Positions 14,841-28,149 of a DNA stretch of 64,000 bases are shown here, piece by piece. The notes under the pieces are model-generated. The model did no database searches and was not told the origin of the DNA. It was given only the letters and a program-made list of their open reading frames with translations. Both the position numbers and the translations under genes were made by a program. The stretch spans positions 9,583,569 through 9,647,568 of the forward strand of contig SCHM01000002.1 of assembly GCA_004123355.1 (NCBI GenBank), in the 5' to 3' direction. The first letter of the stretch is position 1. Each line of letters opens with the position of its first letter. This DNA comes from Amphirosellinia nigrospora. Lineage: Eukaryota > Ascomycota > Sordariomycetes > Xylariales > Xylariaceae.

Positions 14841-17204
14841 ATAAATTATTTATAATAAAATAATAATTTAATTTTTATAAGCTATAAAACAAAGTTTTAT
14901 TATATTATACTAATATATTACTATTAATAAAAAGCTTATTATTTAAAAATAAATAATAATAAATAAAATTTTAAATAACGATTAGTTTATTTTATACTTT
15001 TGTTTAATATTATTAAAACTTTTTATTATTATTTTATTTTAATTATTATAAAAAAAATATAAGATTTATTTAAGCTTTATATTTTAAAGCTTTATTAATA
15101 ATATTGCTTAATAAATAATTTTAATTTATATACTTTTTTTTTATTAATTTATAATATTTTTTTAAGTTTTATAGCTTTTATTAATATTTATAAATGCTAT
15201 ATATATTATTTTTAATGTTTTTTATAAAAAGTCCTTTTTTAAAATATTAGCTAGTTTTATTTAAATTAGGTCTATCGAATTGCTACGTATAGTTTTTAAA
15301 TATAATTCTTATAACCTAATAATACGTTATATTTTTTTTATTTTTTTTATTATTATAATCTAAATATTTTTTTTAAATATAAGCTTATATATTTATAAAG
15401 TTATTAAAACTTTTAATATAATAATATAACTAGTAAATAATAGCTAAACAGCGAATAATATTTACTAAAACTAGTAGTATTTTTTAGTTATAAAACTTTA
15501 GCTAAATAATAAAATTAAAAAAATAAAATCTATAAAAAGTTTATTTTTAAACGTAAAATACTAGTACTATAATAGTTAGCTAAATAATATTTAAAAAGCT
15601 TATAAAACTATTATAATATAAATACTTAAATTAAATATTTTTTAAATATAATAAAAAAAGCATATTATATTAAATTAAATATATTTACTTATTAAAAAAA
15701 CCGCTACTATAATATTTTATTTATTTATATTAAATAAAAAGGGCTATAAAAGCTATATTTTAGCGGGATTATTTATTTTTAGCCGCGTAAAAAATACGCT
15801 TTTTTTTAATAGTTCTAATAACTATAGTTATATAAAATCGGTTTAAAAACGATATAATTAAAATTTATATATAAAAATTATAATATTAATAAAAACTATT
15901 ATACACTAATAAAGTTTAATTTTAATAAAATTATTAAGTTTTATATTTATTTATAATTATTTATTAAACTATATTATTACCTAGGCTATTATAATAATAT
16001 AATTATCGAAAGAATATATTTATTATTATACGATTAAAAAAATTTTATTTATATAATATAAAATATAATTCGTTTATTAAACGATCCAAATTTACTAACG
16101 GATAAAATTTAAAATTTAATAATATATAACTATTTTTAGCTTTAATACTTATTAATTTTTAAACTAAACAATATATACTAAAATATATTATTTTTATCTT
16201 TTAAAACGCTATTAGTTTAGCGATATATTTTTTAAAGCTTTTTTTTCTGCTATATAAAACTATATAATGTTTTTTGCTAGCTTAAATACTTTTTTAATAA
16301 AGGCGTATTATATATCAGTATAATTTCTATAAATTAATAATATTTAAACTAGTAATTTTTTTAAATACTATTTAATATTAACGTAGTTTTAAAATTAAAT
16401 AATAATATAAATAAACTAAAACTATTAACTAGCAAAAATAACTAAAGCTATTTAAACGGTTATTTATTATTATAAGTAGCTTTAAATACTTAAAATCCTA
16501 ATAATAGATTAAAAGTTTATTATATTTTATTTAAAATATATTCGGAAATATTATACTATAAAGTTTAATAAATATTAAGTACTAATAGTTTTTAGTATAT
16601 AAAAAAAACTTAATTTAAATCTTATTTTTAATACTGCTTTTATAAATATTATTAAAAGTTTATATATAGCTAAAAACATAACTATAAAAATATTATATTT
16701 AATAATCTTAGTATAATAAATTATTTAATATTTTATTTTTTATTAATTATTTATTTAACGTTTAAACAAAACAATTTATTTTTATAAAAACATAATATTA
16801 ATTTTAAATTTTAATATATTTTATTTATATTTTAATTAAAATAATAAAAAATAAGCTATTAAACTTATAATAATATTTTATTTATATAGTTTTATTTTAT
16901 AATATTATTATAATACTACGTATAAAAAAGCTTATTTAATATATTATAATCTTATATTTTAAAACTTTTATAAATATTTTAAATATTAAGTATTATTTTA
17001 TACGCCGGATAACCGGACAGTTAACTCGTTATATCCTTTTAATTTTACTAACCCCGGTTTTATACTTAGTTAACTAGGTTTTTCAAGTATTACTATCCTT
17101 TGTTTTTAATTAAGTTAGTAAATATAAAATCTTACAGCAATTTAAAACTACCTAAAAACTTATTTATTGCTTAAACATATATTTATCCCTTAAATATAAA
17201 CTTA

Positions 17205-17315
17205 AACCTTAAGTATATATTTAATACTTATACGTATATTTAATACTTATACACATACTTAATATTATATATATATTAATATTTATACACGTATTTAATA
17301 CTTATATATATATTT
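17205..17315. repeat. Short tandem repeat, about 25 bp unit
   Basis: Variants of TATATTTAATACTTATACGT follow each other four to five times. It lies just right of a less mutated island around 17,000-17,110. Confidence 0.6.
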
Positions 17316-19004
17316 ATAAACATTTCTTATTATTCTTTAGTACGAACTTTTTATACTATAAATATTAGTATATTAAACAATGTTTATTATGCTATTAAGC
17401 TATTTATTAAACGTATAGTTTTTATCCTATATACCCCTAGCCTTTAAAGTACGTACGCTATTAAAGTCTTCGTATAAATATTATATTAATAATATATATT
17501 TATATCTTAATAGCTTTTATCGCTTTTAATAAGCATTTTAATAAATATTTAAAATTCGAAAAGTATTTTTTAATATTCTTAATAGCTATATTAATATTAT
17601 AAATAATATAGTCGCTAAGCGTATTAAATAATATAATATACTATAAACTATTAAATTATTAAAATCTTTTATATAATAATATTTTAAAGTAAATTAAAAC
17701 TAATAGTTATAGTTTTTTAATTTAAATAAACGAATTTTCTAGAAAAAAAAACTTAAAATTAAAAAGATAATATAAAAAACCTAAATAAAAACCAAACTAT
17801 AGTTATATATTATTTAATAAACAATAATATATTATTAATTTAATTCGGATTAATAAAGCAAACAAAAAAACAAAAACAAAGAAAATACATAAAGTAATAT
17901 AAAAAACAAAAAACAAAGAAAATATTAAAACGATATAAAAAATAAAAAAACCAGAAAAATAATAAAAAAAAAAAAGAAATCTTTATACTAAAGTAAATAT
18001 ATTATAAACTACGTAAAGTTTTAGTTTAGCGATTATCATAAAATATATAAAACTATAGTTAAATATTTAATATTTTAATTATTTTATTTTATATTTTAAC
18101 CGTTTTCTTATATTAATTAATATATTTAAAAACTAGTTCTTTTATATAGCTTTATAAATAAAAAAACGCGTTTTAAAAATTAATAAGTTTATATACTATA
18201 AAAAAAGTTAATATAAATATATTTATCTTTAGGTTTAAATAATAAATTAAATATTTAAAGGCTGCTTTATTAATACAAATATATTTTACGTTTTTTTTTT
18301 TTGTTTCGTTAAAATATAAAAAAAAGCCATTATAATTAATACTAAAAAGTTAAACGAACTATATTAATTTATACGCGTACAGTTTAATCTACTATTATAA
18401 TGCTTTAACTATTTATTTTCTAACTTTACTACCTAGAATATTAGTTTTAACGTTTAAACGGAAATATTTTAATTTATTTAACGTTAAAATTTATACTTTT
18501 TTTACAACAATAATAATAATATAACAATATATAACAATAATACAACAACAATATTAATAGTAATAATAATAATAAATATTACCCGATTAAACTATAGCTT
18601 TATTTTTAATATATTATATTACTGCTTATTATTTACGTATATATGTTTAAAAACATATAAATTTATAATAATAAAAAAAGCCTATAATAAAACTAAACTA
18701 TAATTCGGTTATTAATAAGCTTATAACTACTTTTTAAATATATATATTTATAATATATTTTTTAATAAAAACTATTTATTATAAAACTAAAATAATTCAA
18801 TTAATAAAATTCCGACCGCTTATTTATATATACGTTTAAACATTTTTACTTTTATTATATAGTTATAATACTAATAGTTTTTACCCATTATTTTAAAACT
18901 TTATTATAATTAATAAAATTAAATAAAAAATAATTAAATTAAAACTAAAAAAGTTTATTTTAAATATAATATAGCCCTTATTTTATTTTATTATTTAAAA
19001 ATAT

Positions 19005-19580
19005 ATTTATTTTATTTTAGTTTAACCACTTAATATAAAATAAAAAATGCTTTAAAGCAGCGAAAATAAAACAAAGCATAAAAAAAACTTTAATATTTAA
19101 ACTACGGTTTAAAAAACATATTTTATTTTATTTAGCTTAGCTACTTAGTATAAAACAAAAAACTTTAAAACAATAATAATAAAACAAAAAATAAAAAAAA
19201 CTTTAGTATTTAAACAGTACTTATGTTTTATTTTAGCCTGGCCACCTAAAACAAAACAAAAAATCTTTAAAACAATAATAATAAAATAAAAAATAAAAAA
19301 AACTTTAATGTTTAAACAGCGCTTATGTTTTATTTTAGCCTAGCTACTTAAAATAAAACAAAAAATGCTTTAAAACAGCAATAATAAAACAAAGAATAAA
19401 AAAAACTTTAGTATTTAAACAGCGCTTATGTTTTATTTTAGCTTAATTACTTAAAATAAAACAGAAATATTTTAAAGCGGCAATAATAAAATAAAGAATA
19501 AAAAAAACTTTAATATTTAAACTATAGTTTAAAAGTATGTTTTGTTTTATTTTAAGCTAACTACTTAAAATAAAATAAAA
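19005..19580. repeat. Tandem array, about 100-113 bp unit, 6 copies
   Basis: Each unit reads TTTTATTTTAGCCTAGCTAC, then TTAAAATAAAACAAAAAATG, CTTTAAAACAGCAATAATAA, and an AAAAAAAACTTTAGTATTTA tail. Copies begin near 19,010, 19,122, 19,227, 19,330, 19,432 and 19,545. Some units keep CAG, CTGG and CACC, so mutation is uneven between copies. Confidence 0.8.
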
Positions 19581-20399
19581 ATATTATTAAACAACGAACA
19601 CTTAAAAAATAATATATTAGTTAATAATATATAACGTTATATTCAAAAATCTATTTTAATAATATATATGTTTATATATATATATATTATATATATATAT
19701 ATAAAGGAAATTTATATATAAAAGTATAATTATCGTTTTATTATTAATTAGTTTTTGCTTATAACTTGCAATTTAACCACGCTAGTATTATATATTTTTT
19801 AAACCCTTTTAATATAAAAGCGAACTTTTTGCGAAATGTATTTAGCGTTATATTATTAATTACTTTTAAATATTATAGTACGTTTACGGTAAATAGTTTA
19901 CTTAAATTATAATTAAAATATAGTTTTATTTAAACTAAACTAAAAAATATACTAGCTAGTATATAGCTTAATTATAATCTGTTTATACGTAGCGTATTAA
20001 CAAGCTATTTATTTATATATACAGCAATAATAAAAGTTAAGAGTACTGCTAAATTATAACCTTAAAAATCAGTAATAGCTTTTATTATTATTTTAAAAAA
20101 TTAATTAATTAGCGCGTTTTAAAAACCCATATTAACTAAAATAGTTTCGAAATTATATAGTTTTTATAAACTTTAACTTAAAACTAACGTAGCTAAAATA
20201 ACAATACGTTTAAAAAATAGAAAAAATATATATAGCAAAAACTAAGTTATAAATCAAAATCTTTTAATAATAAATAATTAACCTAAACATAAGCATAAGC
20301 CCGGCTTAAACCTAAGCCCTAGCTTCGTAAGCTTAATATAGCTTGTTTATTCGCAAATAAACAACTTATTTAATAATCGATATATTTTAAATTTTAACC

Positions 20400-21060
20400 T
20401 AGCTTTATATACTAGCTTTAACAGTTATATTATTATATTTTTATTTAACCTATTAATATTATATAACTAATCACTTTTTAGCTAGTATATTTACTAATAA
20501 TAACGGCGCTATAAAGTCTTTTTATTAATAACTAACTATTAATAAAGCCGATCTTTCGCATTTTAGTTTGTTTAATAAACAATTTAAGCAAAATGCTCTA
20601 GCTCGCTAGCTATTATATTTTAACGTTTTTAAAAATAATAATTATAATATATATTATTATTTAATAACTAAATATTTATATAACTAATTACTCTTTAACT
20701 AATATATTTACTAATAATAATAACATTATAAGTTTTTATAATAATTAATTATTAACGAAACCGATTTTTTATATTTTAGTTTATTTAGTAAATAATTTAA
20801 CAAAATATTTTAGCTCGCTAGCTATTATATTTTAATATCTTCGGAAATAATAATTATATATAATATTATTTTTCAACTAAATACTTATATAATTAATTAT
20901 TCTTTAGCTAGTATATTTACTAATAATAATAACGTTACAAAGTTTTTTTATTAATAACTAATAGTTTACTAGCTATTTTATTTTAATATTTTTAAAAATA
21001 ATAATTATATAATAATATTATTATTTTAATAGCTAAATATTTACGTAGCTAAACTTATAC
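20400..21060. repeat. Tandem array, about 213 bp unit, 3 copies plus a partial
   Basis: The core CTAGTATATTTACTAATAAT, preceded by TATATAACTAATCACTTTTT, recurs at about 20,470, 20,680 and 20,895. A GCTCGCTAGCTATTATATTT segment lies between. The last copy decays near 21,040. Confidence 0.75.
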
Positions 21061-21639
21061 AAAATAATATTTTTAACAATACTAATAATAATTTTAGCTT
21101 AATATTTATATTAATATTTATTAAAACAGCTAGCTAAATATTATATAATTAACGCGTTATTTTTATAAATTATTTATTTTAATTTTTTAGCAAAAAACCG
21201 CTTATTATAAACAAGCTTTTTACTAATTAAAAGTTATTTATTATAAATAAAGTTTTTACAAACTTAAAAAATCCAAACATAATATTATTTACTAATATAT
21301 AGCTTTTTCTAGCTAAAATAAATTTTTAATAAACTATATTTTATAAAATATAACTTTTATTAACTATATTTTATAAATATTAGTTTAAAAGCATATTATA
21401 ATAGTTTAAAAGCTTATAATATTCTATTTAAAAATAATACCGAAAAATTATATTTTTTTTACAAATTAATATAAAAACTTTTAATAAAAGCTAGTTTTTT
21501 ATTATTACACTTAAAGCTTTTAAAAATACTAATATTAAAACTAAAAATATTTATATCTAAAATTTTAAAAATAATTTTAATTATAAAGCTTTTATAATAG
21601 CTTTAATAAATTTAACGTTATTATTAAAACTAGCTTTTA

Positions 21640-22120
21640 TATTTAATAAAATATTATTAAAAATTCTTATTTTTAGCTTTTAGCTATAATTAATATTTTT
21701 TTTAAATATAGTTATGCTTAGAATAATATTCGATAAAAAATTTTATTTTTAAGCTTTTAGTTATAATTAACGTTTTTTTCTATAACGTAATTACGCTTAA
21801 AATAATATTTTAATAAAAAGTCTTACTTTTAAGCTTTTATTATAAACTAACGTTTTTTTTTATAATATAATTATGTTAAAATAATATTTTAATAAAAAGT
21901 TTTATTTTTAAACTTTTAACTATAATTAATATTTTTTTTTATATATAGTTATGCTTAAAATAATATTTTAATAAAAAGTCCTATTTTTAAACCTTTAGCT
22001 AAAACTAATATTTTTTTTTTATAATTATACTTAAAATAATATTATAATAAAAATCTTACTTTAAATATTTTAGTTATTATTAACGTTTTTACTTTATAGT
22101 TTTATTATATTATAAATATT
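21640..22120. repeat. Tandem array, about 79 bp unit, 6 copies
   Basis: Repeating elements are TTTATTTTTAAGCTTTTAGC, TATAATTAACGTTTTTTTTT and TATGCTTAAAATAATATTTT followed by AATAAAAAGT. Copies start near 21,663, 21,741, 21,820, 21,900, 21,980 and 22,057. Confidence 0.75.
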
Positions 22121-23040
22121 ATAATAAAAAATTTTATAAGTATATTTTTACGCTAAATATATTTTACTAAAATAAAATTGTTTTTTTATTAATAAGCTTT
22201 AAAAAAAAAAAAAGTTAAAAAAAAATAATACTAAAAATTGCTTTTAAATAATTTATAAGTTTATAAAACTATATAAATAATATAAAAAACGTAAAAAATA
22301 AAATAAAACAAAAAGCTAGTTTATAAAAACTAATAAAATTATTTTAAACTTAAATTATAAGCTTATAAGTTTATTAAAACTTTATAAATATATTAACTAT
22401 ATATTATTTGTTTAATAAAAAAAAAATTTATAAACTTACTATTATTTTAAATCGAATATTTAAAGCTTTAAAACTAAAAATAAAAATTAATAAAAAAAAT
22501 AATTTTATATTAATTATATTATTTAATCTAAAATATTTCCTATAAAAAAATATATATAATTATTAAAAATATAATGCTATAGTATTTTAAAATAGCTAAA
22601 TAAAACGTAGTAAAAAATAATAGTTTTAACTTTTATTGTTTTTATAAAATATTAATAATATTTAAATATTTATACTAATATATATAAAAGATTTCGTTTA
22701 ATATATTTTATATATTTAAATAATTTTATATAATAGTTATAGATTATAATACTTATAATTTTTACTTATAATAATTACTATTCGTAATAATAATATTTAT
22801 AATAAATAAAAGTAAGTATAAACAATAAATATATTTATTTTACTAAATCGCGAATATATAAATAGCTATTTATAGCGTAAGGTTAAACTTTTTTTTTTTT
22901 TTTTTTTATTTATAAATTTTATACGTAATATATTAATAAAAATCGACAAAACTTAAAAACTTCCTAGTTTATATATCGAATATAAAAATAAAATATAAAA
23001 TATTAAAAATAAAAATTAAAAACTAGTTAAACAAAAAGAT

Positions 23041-23154
23041 TTTATATATATTACTATATAGTTATATAAAGCTTATAAAAATAATTTTACTAGTTTTTTA
23101 TATAATAATAAATATTTATACCTTATTTTTATAAAGATTATAATATAAAAAAAT
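23041..23154 (-). repeat. Dispersed AT-block repeat, inverted copy
   Basis: The reverse complement matches 11,639-11,755 almost end to end, including TATTATAATCTTTATAAAA and AACTAGTAAAATTATTTTTA. Differences are mainly transitions. Confidence 0.75.
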
Positions 23155-25410
23155 TCTATTTATATTTTTAAAGTTTATTGCTCGGATTTTTATTTTATAT
23201 ATTAAATAAAACCATACTGTTTTAAAACTTAAAAAAATTAATATATATTTTTTTTATTATAAAACTAAAATAAAATTTAAATAACTATTTATTTTTTAAA
23301 TATATAATAAATTAATAAAAATAAGCAAAAATAAATATAGCTAAAATAGTATATTTAACTTTTAATAAAATATAGCTAAATATATATTTTTTTTATGCTT
23401 TTATTTTATTTATTTTAGTTTTTATTTTTTATAAGCTATACTAAACTTAAAATTATTATTATTTTTTCCTACTTTTATTTACGGGTAAAATTAATTCGGC
23501 TTTTTTAAAAACAGTTAAACATATTTTATAGCAAAAAACAATTTATAAATAATTTTTACTAAAAATAAAAATATTAAAACTATAATAATAAACTAAATTA
23601 TATATAACTTAAATATATTTAAAACTAAAAAAAAATTATAAAACGTTAATTTTATATTAATATTATAATTAAATTTAACTATTATAAAATAATATTTATT
23701 AAATATTTTAAAAAGCTAGTATTAAGAATAAAAATATAGCTAAAATTTAAATTATTAGCGCTATTATTTAATACTAATATAAAACTACTAACTTTAATAA
23801 TATAAAACTTATTAATAAGAACTTTAACGTTAATATAGCTAATAAAAATAAAACTACTAATAAAAATATTAATAAAGTTTTAAAAACTTTTTTTTATTTT
23901 TAAACCTAGGTTTTTTAACGCTTAATAATATATTTTTTTTAACCGGCGCTATTACTAAGTATAATATATATATTTTCGCAATTTTAAAAAAATATTAGCT
24001 ACTAATTATTTATTTAAAATTAAAATTTATTTATAAGTTTATTTATAAATAATACTGCTAAATATAAACCTAAATCTTTAGTCCTATTATAAACGCGTAT
24101 ATTAAATAATTAGGTTTTTTTTAAGTTTACGCTACTTTTTTAAAATATAAAAACTATACGTTAATAAAAAAAAAACAAAATCTTTTATATTAAAATAAAA
24201 ATAAATAAAATAACGCTTAACTAGCTTTATTATTTATTAAAACGTACTAAAGCTAAAATATTATTAAATATATTTAATAAAAGTTAAAAATTAATATAAC
24301 TTAATATTTATACGCGAAAAATATAATTATAAAATTAATAAACTATTTAATAAATTAGCTTTTATTATTTAATATAGTTGTTTTATTTTTAACCTAATAA
24401 TATTAACATTAAAAAGTTGCAAAAGCTTTATATAAATTATACTTTAAATAAAATATATATTATAAATTATAAAATTAATAAATTACTTTTTTATAAAAGT
24501 TTTAATAAAAATATTACGTAAAAATATACTAAGTTATAAAATTAAAAAATAAAACTTAATAAACTTAAATATAATAATTTTAAACTTAAGTTTATTTAAT
24601 ATATAGCTATTAATCGATTATTATTTAAATAAATAAAGCTTTTTTAATATTTATTTTTAATCTATTAATAATTTTAAATCCGAACTTTTTAAATTATATC
24701 TTAAATTTTTATATAAAACTTTCTTAGTTATAATTGTTTAGCTAAATTTTTTTTTTTTAAATTTATTTTAAATTTAACTATTTAGTTTTTAATTTTTATT
24801 TAATATATTTATTATAATTATTTGCAATATTTTTAGCTATAGTTTTTTATTTATAAATAATACTAGTTTTATTATATTTTATTTACTATTTTTTTTATTT
24901 AACTAGCTTAATTTTATTTTTTTGCTATTATTACAGCTATAATAATTTAAATTATTCGAAAAAAGCTTTATTTAATATAGATTTTATTAAATAAATCTAT
25001 TATTTTATAATATAATTAGCTTATATGCTACGTAGTTTTTTTTTGCTTAAAAAGCAAAAAAAAAAACTATATTTATATAATAAGCTTTTATATATTATTA
25101 AAGTATTTAATAAATTATTAATAATAATATTAACTTAAATATTATTAATTAAATAATTTTATCGTTATTTTTTTAATCTAAGTTAATTTATATAGCTATA
25201 TTTAAATTTTTTTATAAAATTATAAAAAACTAGATTTATCCGATTTTTTATTTTTTATTAGTTTATATATAATTTTTTTAAAAAAATAAAATAATATAAA
25301 CTTATTTAGTTTTTATATTTAAGCTTTTATTATTTTTTCGTTTAAAAATAATTATATAAACAAAAATAGCTATATATTAAAAATAATATTTAATATAATA
25401 AAAAAGCTTT

Positions 25411-25690
25411 ATAAACTTTATAAAAATAAAATATAAATATTTATTATTATATAAAAAACTAATAAAATTATTTTATAAGCTTTATATAATTATTTAATTA
25501 TATAAAAATCTTTTTTATTTTTAAAACGTAAATTAATTTAATAATATATGTAAATATTTTAGCAGTTAATATTTATATTTGTTAATTAATTAATATTAAA
25601 ATAAAATTAAAACTAATTAAATAAAAAACTTTTTATATATAGCTATATAATTATATAAATTTATAAAATAATTTAATAATAAATATTTAT
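25411..25690. repeat. Inverted pair of the dispersed AT-block repeat
   Basis: A plus-strand copy at 25,411-25,525 is followed by an inverted, shortened copy at 25,613-25,690, leaving a spacer of about 87 bases. The arms could fold into a long hairpin. Confidence 0.65.
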
Positions 25691-27430
25691 TTTAAAAATT
25701 ATAGCAAAAAGTTTTAATAAAAATACTTTATAAAATACCGGGAAATTATTAAATTAATAGCTAATTTATTTTTTAAAAATAATATTAGCTATTTTTTTGC
25801 CGATATTTAAGTTTAAGAAATCTTTAGCTTTATATAGTGCTTAAAAATATAAAATTAGTAATATTTGTTTTTTAAAATTTATAAAAACGTTTTTTTTAAT
25901 TTTAGCATTTTTTTATTAAAATTTTAGCTTAATTTTATAGTTATTATAAACTAAAACCCTATTATTATGTTTTTTTGTTATTAATTTTTTATTAAAATTA
26001 TAAAGTTTATTATTAATAAAAATAAATTTTAATATTATTTTTAATTTAATAAAAGCTTTCGATTTATTAAAAGCGCTTTTAAAAAAAAAGCATTTAAAAT
26101 ATTATATATATTTTGTTTATTAGCGGTATTTTTAGAAGTTTTCTAAAAATTTTTAGTTTATTATATAAATATTTAAAATAAATAATTTTTTAGTTTAAAT
26201 AAAATAGCTAATTATTAATTTTATATATTTTAATGTTATTTTTTTTAAGGTTATTATTTGTTTTTTTAATAACTTAAATAATAAAAGCGCAATATTTATA
26301 ATATTTTTTTATTTTTTATTATTTTATAAACTTTAAAATTATATTATTACGTTATAATTAAATTTAAAACAATTTTTTTAATATAAACTATTTTTTAATT
26401 ATTTATAGCTATAGCGTATAATTTTTTATTTTTAAAAATAAAAAAATTTTTTTATTTTAAGCTATTTTTATAAATAATAGTTCGGCGCTTATAAAATTAT
26501 ATTAAATAAATCGATTAATGTTTAAAAAAAAGCTTTAAAAATTAAATATATAATTTTTATTTTATTTTAAAAAACTTAATATATATTTTTTTTATTTATA
26601 AAATAATATTAATTTAGCTGCTTTATATATTTATATTTTTTATAAAAAAATATTTTATTAATTTAATATCGATTTTTGTTTTTTTTCAAATATATATATA
26701 TATTTTAATATAAAGTTATAAGTTTAATTAAGCTTTATATTTATTAAAAAATATTTTAAAGCAAACTATATTTTTTTGCTAGCTTATAATATAATAAGCT
26801 TAATAAAAAAATTTTTATAAAACTAAAATATATAATAAATAAATAATAGTTAATAATTTAAACGTTATTATTATTAATTATTTATTAAAAAAAAATATAT
26901 AACTATTAAAAAAACAGATTAATAAACGTTTTTTTTTTTTAGCAAAATATAAAGCTTAAACGATAAATATATAATAATTACAAAAAAACGCGCTATATTT
27001 AATTATTTTAACGTTAATATATATTTTTATTATATAAAAACCTATTTTTATAAAACTATTAAAGCAAAAAATTATATAATATTTTAAATTTAATAAAAAA
27101 GCTAGCTAAACGTCCGAACGTCCAACTAAATTATTAACGTATATTAACAAAAAAATCATAATATATATACTATTAGGCGGACTATTTATTTAAAGCACCG
27201 TTTTCGTAATAAATATTATATAAATATAATTATTTGTTTTATTATTTTTATTCCGGAATAAATAATAAACTACGGTTATATAACAAAATGCTTAAAATAT
27301 GTTTAATTTAGCTAATAATTTTTTAAGGTTTTTAAAGCTCTAGTTTTTTAATTTTAACTTTAAACTTAATAAAAACAAAAAAAATATTTAAAATATATAT
27401 ATTAACTTAATAGCTCTAGAAACATATCTT

Positions 27431-28149
27431 TAAAGCTCTAAAACATATCTTTAGAGCTAAGATCTTACCTAAAATAGCAAATTATACCTCCGGGAGCTTA
27501 AGACACCGTAGCTACGTGGGGGTGCGACTACCATTCCCGCGCCAAGTAACAACAGATTACCAAGCGTAGCAACAGCTTTGTCGGAATATTACGTCGTTTC
27601 ACAGCTTACGTGAATGGCTGAGAATACTACGCTAGCGGACACTTCATATCAGACTTTAGATACGTCAATGGACAGGACAGGTTCAAGGGTATTCGCCGTC
27701 ACATGAATGACTAAAAGAAATAGAGCCTAGATACAGGAAGTGAAAAGCCCAAAAATTGATTTTCTTTAACCGCAAAGTAGGAACCAGACCTAATATATGC
27801 ATCGCGATCTTCGACGGAGGCTGTACTTCAACAAGTTTGAAACAAGGTCCGAGAAATGACGCGGATGATATTGCTAGGTCTGGCGACGAAATGAAACTGA
27901 ATGCTGTCATGATCAGTCCGTGCGGCTTCACCGATTCTAGATGCTGGTTTCACCCCAAGCACAGAATTGCCATCCTCAGAAGTGACCGCGTGCCAGCATC
28001 CATACGTATCATCCGCATAATTATATGCCAATGGTACAATCAATGCCCAGAATAATCCCTCTGGGTATAGTTCTCGTATGCACATGCCATACATGGTTGA
28101 TGGCCTAATGTTCATGTCCAAGCAAAGCACCGCATAACTAAGAGAAGAC
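27431..28149. other. Transition from the AT block to normal DNA
   Basis: Base composition returns to normal within about 50 bases near 27,480. ORFs exist on both strands between 27,683 and 28,205, but none resembles a known protein. The segment ends at the stop codon of the CAP gene. Confidence 0.5.

Larger units (their letters stand above)
4681..27430. other. 22.7 kb AT-rich block with RIP signature
   Basis: Nearly every 60-base line is over 75% A+T, and no long ORF appears in any frame. CA and TG dinucleotides are rare while TA is very frequent. The remaining cytosines lie mostly in CT, CC and CG contexts, as expected after CpA-to-TpA mutation by RIP of duplicated DNA. Several tandem arrays and dispersed repeats remain visible inside. 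No mobile-element protein can be read through the mutations. In fungi such blocks are RIP-mutated transposon clusters, AT isochores or regional centromeres; the sequence alone does not decide which. The borders, estimated by eye, are fairly sharp. Confidence 0.9.

Noticed and set aside
4681-27430. AT block as an inserted mitochondrial genome fragment
   Set aside because: No cox, cob, nad or rRNA-like sequence could be read, and the dearth of CA/TG fits RIP rather than a mitochondrial origin.
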